A DNA stretch of 64,000 nucleotides from Arthrobacter sp. SO5 (GCF_020532805.1 NZ_MQTQ01000003.1:1-64000), one strand, 5' to 3'. Positions 15,481 through 24,484 are shown, counted from the stretch's first letter. Made by a program: numbers and translations. The notes: a model not told the origin generated them from the sequence alone.

Positions 15481-15489
15481 GCGGAGAGG

Positions 15490-15723
15490 CTAGCTGAGGA
15501 TCCCGACGATGTAGCCGACAAAGAAGAGCAGCACGAAGATCACCACGACTGCGATCATGAGGATCCAGAGGTATTGGCCGAAGCCACGGTCCTCGCGGAT
15601 GCGCGGCCCCTGCGGTCCCACGGAGGTCCCCTCCCCGGGCGGTGTCTCACCGGGCGGCACGCCGCCGCCCGGCTCCAGGCCGGTGAGGTTGTTCTCCAGG
15701 GGGTCCGGATTCTGGGAAGTCAC
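15490..15723 (-). CDS. DUF6480-like small membrane protein
   Basis: The 77-residue protein has a Pro/Gly-rich N-terminus ([28 protein letters not shown]) and one C-terminal membrane helix ([26 protein letters not shown]). The motif [15 protein letters not shown] is the hallmark of DUF6480 proteins of actinobacteria, whose function is unknown. It is the last gene on the minus strand before the paaH terminus, 27 bp from the SRPBCC gene. Confidence 0.8.
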   Translation of the reverse strand: MTSQNPDPLENNLTGLEPGGGVPPGETPPGEGTSVGPQGPRIREDRGFGQYLWILMIAVVVIFVLLFFVGYIVGILS

Positions 15724-15750
15724 AATGTGCTCCTGTTACAGCTCGGGCCG

Positions 15751-16191
15751 CTACTGCGACGCCTGTGAGTCGAGGGCTTTCTTCATTCCGGCCATGGCCG
15801 GGTCGGCGAGTGACTGGAAGGCCGGTTTCGCGAACGGTTCGGCGATTTTGCGCCATCCCTTGAGCGTGAACTCTGCCGTGTACTTGACTTCACAACCGGT
15901 GCCCGACGGCGTCACCTCGATCGTGTCCACCGACACGACGGACGTGTTTTCGCCGCGCAGCTTAACGTGCCGGGCAGTCAGTTCCAGCACCTTGTAGATC
16001 AGCGTTTGGCGCTTGCCGCGGAACTCGGCTTCGGCATGATATTCGTGGCCTACTGCAACCGGGCCGTCCGAAAGTTTCCGCACCACGGGGGTTCCCGGAT
16101 CCCATTCCGGGGTGTGTTCGAATGCCGAGAGGTAGGCGAGGGCCTTCGTGGCCTCAAGGGAGGAACGGAGCGAGCGTTCGATGGTGATCAT
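15751..16191 (-). CDS. SRPBCC family protein
   Basis: The 146-residue protein begins MITIERSLRSSLEATKALAYLSAFEHTPEWDPGTPVVRKL, the first strand, helix pair and 'W-D/P' turn of the START/Bet v 1-like SRPBCC (polyketide cyclase) fold. It ends with a long amphipathic helix (MAGMKKALDSQASQ). Such proteins bind hydrophobic ligands; no ligand can be assigned. It may be co-transcribed with the DUF6480 gene. Confidence 0.82.
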   Translation of the reverse strand: MITIERSLRSSLEATKALAYLSAFEHTPEWDPGTPVVRKLSDGPVAVGHEYHAEAEFRGKRQTLIYKVLELTARHVKLRGENTSVVSVDTIEVTPSGTGCEVKYTAEFTLKGWRKIAEPFAKPAFQSLADPAMAGMKKALDSQASQ

Positions 16192-16272
16192 GGCAACAGC
16201 CTAGTCAGTACGCTGCGGGTTATCACAGGGGCGTCGGACCCGACTCCCCGCGGGGCACCCTAGGATTATGCC

Positions 16273-16881
16273 GTGACGTTCTTCGAACCAATCACCCTCC
16301 GGGGTGCACGCGTCGTCCTGGAGCCGCTGAGCCCGGACCACCATGCCGGCCTGGTCGAGGCGGTGCTCGACGGCGAACTCTGGAGGCTCTGGTATACGTC
16401 CGTCCCGGCGCCCGACGCGATGGCAGCCGAGATTGACCGGCGGTTGGCGCTCCAGGCGCAAGGCTCGATGCTGCCGTTCACGGCCCGTCTGGTCGATTCC
16501 GCCACGGGCGGCCCGGGCCGGGTGATCGGCATGACCACGTACATGAACATTGATACGGAAACTCCCCGCGTGGAGATCGGCTCCACCTGGAACGCCGCGT
16601 CCTCGCACGGCAGCGGCAGCAACCCGGAGTCCAAGCTGCTGTTGCTGGCACACGCCTTCGATACTCTCGGCTGCTCCGCGGTCGAGTTCCGCACACATTG
16701 GCTCAACCACCAGTCCCGCGAGGCTATTGCCCGGCTGGGCGCCAAACAGGACGGGATCCTGCGCAGCCACACCCGGAGCGTCGACGGTGCGCTCCGGGAC
16801 ACCGCGGTGTTCTCGATTCTCCAGCACGAGTGGCCGATGGTCCGCAATGGGCTTGAATTCCGGCTCGCGAAGCAGCGGTAG
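16273..16881 (+). CDS. GNAT family N-acetyltransferase
   Basis: The 202-residue protein belongs to the RimJ/RimL-like acetyltransferases. LRGARVVLEPLSPDHHAGLVEAV is the typical opening, MTTYMNIDTETPRVEIGSTW the central strand, and SKLLLLAHAFDTLGCSAVEFRTHWLNHQSREAIARLGAKQDGILR the last helix-strand pair. The acetyl-CoA loop is degenerate: the usual RGKGYG is replaced by ASSHGSGSNPESK, a known variant of this subgroup. GTG 16273 is the start. The substrate is unknown. Confidence 0.85.
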   Translation: MTFFEPITLRGARVVLEPLSPDHHAGLVEAVLDGELWRLWYTSVPAPDAMAAEIDRRLALQAQGSMLPFTARLVDSATGGPGRVIGMTTYMNIDTETPRVEIGSTWNAASSHGSGSNPESKLLLLAHAFDTLGCSAVEFRTHWLNHQSREAIARLGAKQDGILRSHTRSVDGALRDTAVFSILQHEWPMVRNGLEFRLAKQR

Positions 16882-16955
16882 CCGCCGGGCGCGACGCCGG
16901 CGTACCCGACAGCACGAGGCTGTCGCCTGCCCGGTCCCCGTGGTTAGCTGGCAGG

Positions 16956-17657
16956 GTGGAAGAGTCCTTGCAGCCGATGGAATGGGACGGAGCGGTCAAC
17001 GCCTGGCACATCGCCGGCAGTGTCTTCCGCATGGGCCGGCGCGAGTGGCTCACCGAGGCGGGCTGGCAGCAGGCGTACGACGGCGGCGTCCGCACGGTGG
17101 TGGACCTCCGCAACCCGGAGGAGCGGCGGCGCCGGGACAGCGATCCTTCCGTGAGCGCCGAGACGATGGCCGCGTTCGACGTCGTGCTTTCACCCACCGA
17201 GGACCCCCATGACAGCGAGTTCCGCAAGTTGTGCGTCCCGTACCTCAACGATCCGGCGCACTATGCGGACAATGCCCGGATTTTCCCGGACAGGCTGGCC
17301 GGAGTCTTCAAGGCCGTGGCCGCGGGGCGCGGCGGCGTCGTGATCCATTGTTCCGCCGGCCGGGACCGCAGCGGAATGATTGCGGCCATGCTCCAGGACC
17401 TCGCCGGAGCGGGTGAGGAGGCCATTGTGCGGGGGTACGAACGCGCTGTGCGGGGCATCAACGAACACCACCGGGTGTCGACGGTCCCGCACCCGCACGA
17501 GCGTTATCTGCCGGAGGACGTTCTCGCACCGCTGCTGGAAATGCGGCTGGAAAGCCTCCGGCGGTTCGTTCGCCACGTAAAGACGAGGGATTTTCTGCGC
17601 CACAATGGCATAACGGACCGGGAGCTGACTGCCATTCTGGCCAAATTGGGGCGCTAG
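16956..17657 (+). CDS. Protein-tyrosine phosphatase (Y_phosphatase3 type)
   Basis: The 233-residue protein carries the HCX5R signature VIHCSAGRDRSGMIAAML, with Cys132 and Arg138. The N-terminal NAWHIAGSVFRMGRREWLTEAGWQ and TVVDLRNPEER, with the conserved Asp-Leu-Arg, are typical of the bacterial PTP/phosphoinositide-phosphatase group related to MptpB and IphP. This would be a soluble phosphatase acting on phosphotyrosine or related substrates. It is followed after 9 bp by the LPXTG protease gene and may share its transcript. No partner kinase is visible. Confidence 0.88.
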   Translation: MEESLQPMEWDGAVNAWHIAGSVFRMGRREWLTEAGWQQAYDGGVRTVVDLRNPEERRRRDSDPSVSAETMAAFDVVLSPTEDPHDSEFRKLCVPYLNDPAHYADNARIFPDRLAGVFKAVAAGRGGVVIHCSAGRDRSGMIAAMLQDLAGAGEEAIVRGYERAVRGINEHHRVSTVPHPHERYLPEDVLAPLLEMRLESLRRFVRHVKTRDFLRHNGITDRELTAILAKLGR

Positions 17658-17666
17658 AGTAACCGG

Positions 17667-20318
17667 GTGAAGACTCCGACGTATCAGCTGACAGTGCGAG
17701 CGGTCGCGGCTGCCGCCATCGCGCTCGCGGGATCGTTCTACTCCGTTCCTGCCCTGGCCGAGGCCGGGGGGACCGAACCCGGGCCGTCGGCCTCGCCGTC
17801 GGCGACCTCCAGCCCGGCTGCGGCGGCACCGGAGCAGGCTCCGACGACGGCCGGCACGGCAGTCGCTCCGGGAGGGACGGCTCAGACAGTGCCGGGAATC
17901 AGCGACGCCGGACTCGCCGAGGCCGTCCAGCGCGACCTGGGCATGACACTCGAGGAATTCAACGCCGCCGGCCAGCTGGGCAGGACCGCCGCGGACGCTG
18001 TGCCCTCCCTGCGGGAGCTGCCCGGCTACCTGGGCATGAGCCTGCGGGACGGCAAAATACTCGTCGAAGGCAATGGCCCTGAACTGCAGGCCCGGGTGGA
18101 TGAGCTGAACGGGGCCGGAACAGCCGTGTTCACGCTCCTGCCTCCGGCAGCCGCACCCGCGACTACTCCGTTAGAGGCTCCGACCGCTGCTCCGACCCCC
18201 ACTCCGACCGCTGCTCCCTCGGCTGCCGATCTGGTGGCGTCCAGCACCGAGCAGCTCTTCCAGGCCTACCTCCGCGAGGTGGGGCCGGCCGGGCTGCAGG
18301 CGGTGGCCTACTCCGGGGGTAGCTTCATCATCCGCACCGGTGGCACAAATACAGCAGAATCAGTCCGGTCCCCGGCCCCGGACCAGCGAACCGCGCTGGC
18401 GACGGACACCGCGGCGCCCGGCAAGATGTCCGCGGCCGACTTCGTGGCCCGCTACGCCAACGTCCAGCTGGAAAAGGGCGCCGCGATCATCACGGAAGCC
18501 CCGGTCACATCGGACATCTTCGGCGGGCAAGGTTACGTCACGGACGTCAACACAATCTGTTCCGCAGGCTTTGGCGCATTCGAGCGCACGACGGGCGAGC
18601 CGACTATCCTGACGGCCGGCCACTGCGCCGAAGACGGCGTCAGCCGAGCCACGGAAGTTGAGCCCGCAAGTTCGTCGACGGCTGGAGGCTCGACGACGGC
18701 CCTGACGCGCCCGCTCGCCGCGCTTGGAACCTTCGGGTTCAGCCAGTTCGGTGGCCCCGGCAACTCAGTCATCACCGGCACGCAGGACAGCCCCGGCAAC
18801 GTCGGGACCGACATAGCAGTCATCGAGGGACTTGCGCCGGGCGTCAACGTGCGGCCTGCCGCCTCGAAGTGGGACAACGTCGCCAACCCGGATTTTTCCG
18901 CCGTTAAGATCATTGGAAAGACCGCGCCATTCCAGGGCCAGTCCGTATGCCGGTCGGGGCGCACTACTGGCTGGAAGTGCGGCACCGTCGACTCGGTCGG
19001 CATCTGGGTAATCCCGGGGCCGAAGAGCCTACCTCCCCGCTACGACAACGACCTCCGGGCGGTCCATGCCTTCGATTCGACCTCAGTTAAGTCAAGCGGG
19101 GGCGACTCCGGCGGCCCCTGGATCAGCGGGAACTTCGCCGTCGGTACGCACACCGGAGCCGAAAAAGCGGACACCTCGCAGCTTCGTGCCATCGCCTCAA
19201 CCCTGGAGGATGCGCTGGCGCAGGTCCCGGGCTTCGAGCTCCAGCTGTTCCTGAACAAGCCCGAGCTCGTGGCGCCGGAGAACCGGACTTTCAGGGCGGG
19301 GCAGGACATCCCCGGCCGAGTCCCGGCTGCCCCGGCGTCGGCCGTCGCAGCCAACTCGAAGGTGCTCATCACAGTAGAGGGGCAGGCGCCGGTGGAGGTA
19401 CCGGTTGACGGTGCCGGAAACTGGGCGCTCCCTGCACAGGGAACCGCCGGCCGGGTGAACTTCAGCGCGGAGACCGTGAACGGCTTCAGCCGGTCGGGCG
19501 CAGCTTCCTTCGCCGTCCAGGTCTCTGACCTCGACGCGCCGGTAATCACCATGCCGGCGGATTCGGCAGCCCTGAAAGCCGTCACCCGCGTCGACGGCAC
19601 GGGAACCCCCGGGCTGACGGTAAAACTGACGGGCGACATCACGGGATCTGCCGTCGTTACGCCGGACGGCCGCTGGAGCATCCCAGTCACCGCGCCCGTC
19701 TATGGCCAGATCGCAGTGCACGCAGTGCAGACCGCTCCGTCGCACCTGGACAGCCCCTCCATGACCCGGAACTTCACTGTCACCCCGGCTGCTCCTGCCG
19801 TCGCCTCGATCGTCGACGGCGTCCACCTCAGCCAGGACGCCCTGCCCGAGACGATCTCCGGAACCGGAGTCGACGGCGCCGACGTGAGCGTTTCGGTCGA
19901 CGGGGCGCCGGTGGGTGCTGCCCAGGCCGGGGCCGGTGGTGCCGGCGCCGGGGCACGCGCGGTGGTCCGCTCCATGCTTCCGCAGGTCCTGGTGGCGGGC
20001 GGACGCTGGAGTGTTCCGTTCCCCTCAGGCCTCGCAGTGGGCACCCACACCCTTGCCGTAGCCCAGTCCGTCGACGGAATCGCCTCGGCCCCGCTGCTGC
20101 TGAGCTTCTCCATCGATGCGCGGGTGGTCCTGCCGGCGGCCTCCTCCAGCCAGCCTGAGCAGGCCAGGGTCCTTCCTGTGGGCTCCGGGCAGCTGCCCAA
20201 CACCGGTGCGGGCTCGGTCCTGCCGGCAGCGGGCCTGGCGGGCGCATCGCTCCTGCTCGGCGGTGCCCTGCTGGTGCTGGGGCGGCGCCGGGCCCCCAAA
20301 GCCGTGCCGCTGGGTTAG
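17667..20318 (+). CDS. LPXTG-anchored S1 family serine protease
   Basis: This surface protein has 883 residues. Residues 1 to about 32 form a signal peptide with cleavage near ALA-EAG. A Pro/Ala/Thr-rich linker and an alpha-lytic-protease-like pro-region follow. The trypsin-fold domain has His319 (TAGHC), Asp382 (GTDIAVI) and Ser481 (GDSGGPW), with paired Cys as in streptogrisins. Then come two or three bacterial Ig-like modules (about 525-810), and a sorting signal LPNTG at 843-847, a hydrophobic helix and RRRR. A sortase would therefore attach it to the cell wall. GTG 17667 starts 9 bp after the phosphatase stop. Size and architecture are larger than secreted streptogrisins. Confidence 0.9.
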   Translation: MKTPTYQLTVRAVAAAAIALAGSFYSVPALAEAGGTEPGPSASPSATSSPAAAAPEQAPTTAGTAVAPGGTAQTVPGISDAGLAEAVQRDLGMTLEEFNAAGQLGRTAADAVPSLRELPGYLGMSLRDGKILVEGNGPELQARVDELNGAGTAVFTLLPPAAAPATTPLEAPTAAPTPTPTAAPSAADLVASSTEQLFQAYLREVGPAGLQAVAYSGGSFIIRTGGTNTAESVRSPAPDQRTALATDTAAPGKMSAADFVARYANVQLEKGAAIITEAPVTSDIFGGQGYVTDVNTICSAGFGAFERTTGEPTILTAGHCAEDGVSRATEVEPASSSTAGGSTTALTRPLAALGTFGFSQFGGPGNSVITGTQDSPGNVGTDIAVIEGLAPGVNVRPAASKWDNVANPDFSAVKIIGKTAPFQGQSVCRSGRTTGWKCGTVDSVGIWVIPGPKSLPPRYDNDLRAVHAFDSTSVKSSGGDSGGPWISGNFAVGTHTGAEKADTSQLRAIASTLEDALAQVPGFELQLFLNKPELVAPENRTFRAGQDIPGRVPAAPASAVAANSKVLITVEGQAPVEVPVDGAGNWALPAQGTAGRVNFSAETVNGFSRSGAASFAVQVSDLDAPVITMPADSAALKAVTRVDGTGTPGLTVKLTGDITGSAVVTPDGRWSIPVTAPVYGQIAVHAVQTAPSHLDSPSMTRNFTVTPAAPAVASIVDGVHLSQDALPETISGTGVDGADVSVSVDGAPVGAAQAGAGGAGAGARAVVRSMLPQVLVAGGRWSVPFPSGLAVGTHTLAVAQSVDGIASAPLLLSFSIDARVVLPAASSSQPEQARVLPVGSGQLPNTGAGSVLPAAGLAGASLLLGGALLVLGRRRAPKAVPLG

Positions 20319-20338
20319 ACCTCCTTCGGCGGGACAAC

Positions 20339-20376
20339 GAAGGGCTCCAGCCGGGAAATCCCGCCAGGAGCCCTTC
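20339..20376. terminator. Hairpin between convergent protease and DUF4397 genes
   Basis: GAAGGGCTCC at 20339-20348 pairs exactly with GGAGCCCTTC at 20367-20376, and an inner CGGG-AAAT-CCCG stem sits in the loop. It lies between two convergent stops (20318 and 20404), so it probably terminates from both sides. There is no clear T run. Confidence 0.7.
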
Positions 20377-20403
20377 ATCCCTCAGAGCAACTATCCGGTT
20401 GCC

Positions 20404-21117
20404 TCAGTCGTCGTCGCTGTCTCCCCGCCACTTGGCGGAATCGACCACCTGTACTGCGACACCCAGGTTGTTGTCCGCCAGGCTGCCCCAGGCGTAGACG
20501 ATCGTGTTCTTGCCCTTGGTGACCGGTACATCAGCCGGGCCGATCAGTGGCTCGGTGGTTCCGGCGGCCGCGACGGAAGCGGAAACCGTTCCGGCGTTAA
20601 GCGTTAGCACCTTCTGCCCGGGATTTTCGAGCCCCTTGATCACCGGGGTTCCGCCGGCCAGGATATCGACGGCGGGCGCGGCGGCTACGTGCCGGACGGT
20701 GAGCTTGCCTTGACCCTTGGGGCTGGCGGAGGTGTTGTTTTTGAAGAGGGTTGCGGTAGGCGCCCCGGAGGCGTCCAGGTGGGCTACAGCGGTGTAGTTG
20801 CGCCCTTCCTTGAGCTTGACCTCGACCGGTCCGATCACCGGGTTTTCGGCGCTCGTGGCGTCTGCGGCCGTGATGGCGATCTTGTAGCTGCCGTCATCGA
20901 GCTTCAGCGGTCCGGCGAGGGTGCCCGGGGCGAAGTCGTCCAGGGTGAGCTTGCCATTCACCCACACGTCCACCGTGAGGCCGGGAACGCCGTGGAGGAC
21001 GGACAGCAGTGCGTCGTCGTCGCCGTCGTCGTGCCTGTCACTGGCCTGGGCCGGGGCGGCGAAAACTAGCGCGGCCAGCATGGTCAGGGCCGCGCCTGCA
21101 TAAACGGTTTTGCGCAT
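20404..21117 (-). CDS. Secreted DUF4397 domain protein
   Basis: The 237-residue protein has a signal peptide (MRKTVYAGAALTMLAALVFAAPAQA, cleavage about residue 25). Two DUF4397 beta-sandwich repeats follow: LLSVLHGVPGLTVDVWVNGKLTLDDFAPG at about 37-65 and LTVRHVAAAPAVDILAGGTPVIKGLENPG at about 138-166. The mature ends are very Asp-rich (DRHDDGDDD and RGDSDDD). DUF4397 is an extracellular domain of unknown function. There is no LPXTG motif, so it is expected to be released or loosely attached. Confidence 0.88.
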   Translation of the reverse strand: MRKTVYAGAALTMLAALVFAAPAQASDRHDDGDDDALLSVLHGVPGLTVDVWVNGKLTLDDFAPGTLAGPLKLDDGSYKIAITAADATSAENPVIGPVEVKLKEGRNYTAVAHLDASGAPTATLFKNNTSASPKGQGKLTVRHVAAAPAVDILAGGTPVIKGLENPGQKVLTLNAGTVSASVAAAGTTEPLIGPADVPVTKGKNTIVYAWGSLADNNLGVAVQVVDSAKWRGDSDDD

Positions 21118-21209
21118 TTCAGACTCCTCGTTAAGTTGCCCGTGGTGGTGGGCGGTGATGTGCTTACACCGTTACTACCGGACGTGAGGGCCCTTTGGAT
21201 GCAGCCGGA

Positions 21210-21626
21210 TTAGTTCTTTCGGTCCAACAACAGGTTGGTGATCCGCAGCGTGCACAGCCGCTCGCCGGCCTCGTTGGTGATCAGCACCTCGTGGGTGGTC
21301 ACGGTGCCGCCGAGGTGGATGGGCGTGGCCGTGATGGTGATGAGCCCCTGGCGGGCGGACTTGTGGTGCGTGGCGGAAACGTCCACGCCCACCGCCGTCT
21401 TGCCCAGGGTGCTGGCGTGGATGACCGCGGCCCAGGAGCCCACCGCCTCGCCGACCGCCAGCGAGGCGCCCCCGTGCAGCAGCCCGAAAGACTGGCGGTT
21501 GCCCTCCACCGGCATGGTCGCCACCACGCGTTCCACCGATTCCTCGACGATCTTCACGCCCATCTTCTGGTCCAGCTCGCCGAGGGTGATCTTCCACAGC
21601 TCGGTATTGCGCGGCTCGGGCGTCAT
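21210..21626 (-). CDS. Hotdog-fold thioesterase, YdiI/MenI-like
   Basis: The 138-residue protein starts MTPEPRNTELWKITLGELDQKMGVKIVEE; GAGGAGACGCT precedes this ATG, so the longer frame to 21707 is not used. SFGLLHGGASLAVGEAVGSWAAV carries the PaaI/YdiI catalytic Glu helix, and HHKSARQGLITITATPIHLGG follows. The order and the motifs FGLLHGGAS, SAR-G and HLG match E. coli YdiI (MenI), which hydrolyses dihydroxynaphthoyl-CoA for menaquinone. Since menA, menE and menB are in the same window, MenI is a plausible role. The position, divergent from paaZ, argues for a phenylacetyl-type CoA ester instead. Only the family is sure. Confidence 0.85.
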   Translation of the reverse strand: MTPEPRNTELWKITLGELDQKMGVKIVEESVERVVATMPVEGNRQSFGLLHGGASLAVGEAVGSWAAVIHASTLGKTAVGVDVSATHHKSARQGLITITATPIHLGGTVTTHEVLITNEAGERLCTLRITNLLLDRKN

Positions 21627-21721
21627 AGCGTCTCCTCTGTGGCCGGAAAGCCGTGGGCCCGGGCCTGTCTGTGCTGCCGCAGCTAGTGTGCGGCAGGCCT
21701 CATTCATGTACTGTAGTCATA

Positions 21722-21743
21722 TTACCGAACGGACGGTCAGTAA
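21722..21743. promoter_or_regulatory. PaaR-type operator, site 2 (paaZ)
   Basis: TTACCGAACG-GA-CGGTCAGTAA is the most symmetric of the CG-type sites: left TTACCGAACG, right complement TTACTGACCG. It lies 45 bp before the paaZ start, between paaZ and the divergent thioesterase gene, and could serve both. Confidence 0.8.
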
Positions 21744-21788
21744 TGCTGGCCGTGTTGATCTTGCCCCTGTTGGAAGGACCCGTCAACG

Positions 21789-23900
21789 ATGACCACCACT
21801 GCAACTGCTCCGGAACCCACAGTAGACACTGCCGGGATCGTTCCCAGCTTCATCAGGGATTTCTGGTGGACCCCCGACGCCGGCTCCGCAGCCGGCGCCG
21901 CGTCCGTCCTGGACGCGAGCACGGGTGAACTCCTCGCCAGGGTGAGCACCGAGGGACTGGACCTTGCCGCCGTCGTGGACTACGGACGCACCACCGGCCA
22001 GGCGGAACTCGGAAAGCTGACCTTCCACCAGCGCGCGCTCAAGCTCAAGGAGCTTGCGCAGTACCTCAACGGCCGGCGCGAGGAGTTCTACGCACTGTCG
22101 GCGCAGACCGGCGCCACTAAAATCGACTCGATGGTCGACATCGACGGCGGCATCGGCGTGCTCTTCACGTTCGGCTCCAAGGGCCGGCGTGAACTCCCCA
22201 ACTCCCAGGTGATCGTGGACGGCCCCATGGAGGTGCTGTCCAAGGACGGTTCCTTCGCCGGCGAGCACATCTACACCCGCATTCCGGGTGTCGCCGTGCA
22301 GATCAACGCCTTCAACTTCCCGGTCTGGGGCATGCTCGAGAAGCTGGCCCCCGCCTTCATCGCCGGCGTGCCCACGATCGTCAAGCCCGCCACCCCCACC
22401 GGCTACGTCACCGCCGCTGTGGTTAAGGCGATCATCGAATCCGGGATCCTGCCCAAGGGTTCGCTGCAGCTGATTTCCGGCTCGGTCCGCACCATGCTGG
22501 ACCACCTCGACTACCGCGACATCGTGGCCTTCACCGGCTCAGCCTCCACCGCCAACACGCTCAAGTCCCACGCCAACGTGGTCAAGGGCGGGGTCCGCTT
22601 CACCTCGGAAACCGACTCCCTGAACGCCTCGATCCTGGGCCCGGACGCCGTCAGGGGCACCCCGGAATTCGACGCCTACATCAAGTCCCTCGTCACCGAG
22701 ATGACCGCCAAGGCCGGCCAGAAGTGCACCTCGATCCGCCGGGCCATCGTCCCGCAGGAGCTGGTGCAGGATGTTATTGCCGCCGTGGGCGAGCGGATCC
22801 GGGAGCGTGTTGTCATCGGAGACCCGCGCGCCGACGGCGTCACCATGGGCGCCCTGGCTTCCCTGGAGCAGCTCGCCGACGTGCGCGCAGCAGTCCAGGC
22901 CATGCTCGACGCCGGCGGCGAACTCGCCTACGGCACGCTCGATTCGCCCAAGGTCACCAGCGCAGACGGTACCGTCGGCGTCGTCGACGACGGCGCGTTT
23001 ATGTCCCCGGTTCTCCTCAGCTGGGCCGATCCGGACGCCGAGGAGGTCCACTCGCTCGAGGCCTTCGGCCCGGTATCGTCGGTGATCGGCTACACGGACC
23101 TGGCCGACGCCGTCCGCCTCGCCGCCCGCGGCGGCGGCTCACTCGTCGCCTCGGTCTGCACCAACGATCCGGCCGTTGCCCGCGAACTCGTCACCGGCAT
23201 CGCTGCCCACCACGGCCGCGTGCACATGCTCAACCGCGAGGACGCCCGCAGCTCCACCGGCCACGGCTCCCCGGTCCCGCACCTGGTCCACGGCGGCCCG
23301 GGCCGGGCCGGCGGCGGGGAAGAGCTCGGTGGCATCCGCTCCGTCCTCCACCACATGCAGCGCACCGCCATCCAGGGCTCGCCCAACATGCTGACCGCCG
23401 TCACGGGCGTCTGGCACACCGGCGCGGACCGCAATTTCACGCTCGAGACCGAAGGCCAGCACCCGTTCCGGAAATCCCTGGCCACGCTCCACATCGGCGA
23501 CGCCATCCGCTCCGGGCTGCGCGAAGTGACCCTGGACGAGATCACCAAGTTCGCCAACTCCACCGGCGACACCTTCTACGCCCACACCAACCAGGCGGCC
23601 GCCGCGGCCAACCCGTTCTTCCCGGGCATCGTGGCGCACGGCTACCTCCTGCTCGCGTGGGGCGCCGGGCTGTTCGTGGAGCCCGCGCCGGGTCCCGTCC
23701 TGGCGAACTACGGCCTGGAAAGCCTGCGCTTCATCACCCCGGTGGCCGCGGGCGACTCCATCCGGGTCACGCTGACCGCCAAGAAGATCACCCCGCGCGA
23801 GACCGACGAGTACGGCGAGGTGGCCTGGGACGCCGTCCTGAGCAACCAGAACGATGACCTCGTGGCCACCTACGACGTCCTCACGCTCGTAGCCAAGTAA
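21789..23900 (+). CDS. paaZ: Oxepin-CoA hydrolase / semialdehyde dehydrogenase PaaZ
   Basis: PaaZ is a bifunctional fusion that opens the oxepin-CoA ring and oxidises the resulting aldehyde with NADP. The 703 residues contain an N-terminal aldehyde dehydrogenase (NAFNFPVWGMLEKLAPAFIAG and KPATPTGYVTAAVVKA, FTGSASTANTL, and GQKCTSIRRAIVP with Cys313). The C-terminal MaoC-type hydratase (about 555-703) has ITKFANSTGDTFYAH with Asp and His, then FFPGIVAHGYLLLAWGAGLF. Length matches full PaaZ, so both activities should be present. GGAAGGA precedes ATG 21789. The PaaR-like operator lies just upstream. Confidence 0.95.
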   Translation: MTTTATAPEPTVDTAGIVPSFIRDFWWTPDAGSAAGAASVLDASTGELLARVSTEGLDLAAVVDYGRTTGQAELGKLTFHQRALKLKELAQYLNGRREEFYALSAQTGATKIDSMVDIDGGIGVLFTFGSKGRRELPNSQVIVDGPMEVLSKDGSFAGEHIYTRIPGVAVQINAFNFPVWGMLEKLAPAFIAGVPTIVKPATPTGYVTAAVVKAIIESGILPKGSLQLISGSVRTMLDHLDYRDIVAFTGSASTANTLKSHANVVKGGVRFTSETDSLNASILGPDAVRGTPEFDAYIKSLVTEMTAKAGQKCTSIRRAIVPQELVQDVIAAVGERIRERVVIGDPRADGVTMGALASLEQLADVRAAVQAMLDAGGELAYGTLDSPKVTSADGTVGVVDDGAFMSPVLLSWADPDAEEVHSLEAFGPVSSVIGYTDLADAVRLAARGGGSLVASVCTNDPAVARELVTGIAAHHGRVHMLNREDARSSTGHGSPVPHLVHGGPGRAGGGEELGGIRSVLHHMQRTAIQGSPNMLTAVTGVWHTGADRNFTLETEGQHPFRKSLATLHIGDAIRSGLREVTLDEITKFANSTGDTFYAHTNQAAAAANPFFPGIVAHGYLLLAWGAGLFVEPAPGPVLANYGLESLRFITPVAAGDSIRVTLTAKKITPRETDEYGEVAWDAVLSNQNDDLVATYDVLTLVAK

Positions 23901-23987
23901 CGGACGCTCGCCGCCTCCCGGAGCGCAGATTGGCAGGCTCTTTCCGTCCCGCTCCGGCGTAGAATTCTCAACGTAGGAGGTGGCGAA

Positions 23988-24395
23988 ATGACCCTAGTAT
24001 TGAACAAAGCCACAACCGTCTTGCCCGTGGATGACCAAGAGCGTGCCCGGCATTTCTACGCGGACACGTTGGGGCTCCCGCACCGGGGCGTGGCAGATGA
24101 CGGAAGCGAATTGTTTGGCTCAGCCGGCGGCCCGATGCTGCAGCTGATGCACGTCGAGGATGGAAAGCATTCAGAGCACACCACCCTGAGTTTCGAAGTC
24201 AGCGAGATCGAAAAGACGGTCCGGGAGATGGAGTCGAAAGGGGTCCAGTTCCAGGACTACGACCTCCCGGATCTCAAGACCGAGAACCACATTTGTACGA
24301 CTAATTCCGAGAAGTGCGCCTGGTTCATGGATTCCGAGCACAATATTCTCTGCGTGCACGAGAACATCACCGCGGTGGCTGACTACCAGCTCTGA
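23988..24395 (+). CDS. VOC family protein
   Basis: The 135-residue single-domain glyoxalase/bleomycin-resistance fold protein reads MTLVLNKATTVLPVDDQERARHFYADTLGLPHRGVADDGSELFG, then LQLMHVEDGKHSEHTTLSFEVSEIEKTVREMESKGVQFQDYDLP and a closing WFMDSEHNILCVHE. A strong GTAGGAGG site precedes ATG. It is 87 bp after paaZ and may be on the same transcript, ending at the hairpin at 24422. Substrate unknown. Confidence 0.85.
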   Translation: MTLVLNKATTVLPVDDQERARHFYADTLGLPHRGVADDGSELFGSAGGPMLQLMHVEDGKHSEHTTLSFEVSEIEKTVREMESKGVQFQDYDLPDLKTENHICTTNSEKCAWFMDSEHNILCVHENITAVADYQL

Positions 24396-24421
24396 GCGGA
24401 AGTTCCTGACACCTGCGTCGT

Positions 24422-24453
24422 CAACAGCGCCCCGGCCTACCGGGGCGCTGTTG
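24422..24453. terminator. 14-bp perfect hairpin between convergent genes
   Basis: Arms CAACAGCGCCCCGG (24422-24435) and CCGGGGCGCTGTTG (24440-24453) pair fully around a 4-nt CCTA loop. The hairpin sits between the stops of the VOC gene (24395) and the convergent DUF427 gene (24485), so it is a likely bidirectional terminator. Confidence 0.85.
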
Positions 24454-24484
24454 TTGCGGTTGGTCCCGGGTCCCGGGTCAGTGG

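Noticed and set aside
20319-20403. Small RNA gene between the protease and DUF4397 genes
   Set aside because: Only a terminator-type hairpin is visible, with no promoter on either strand.
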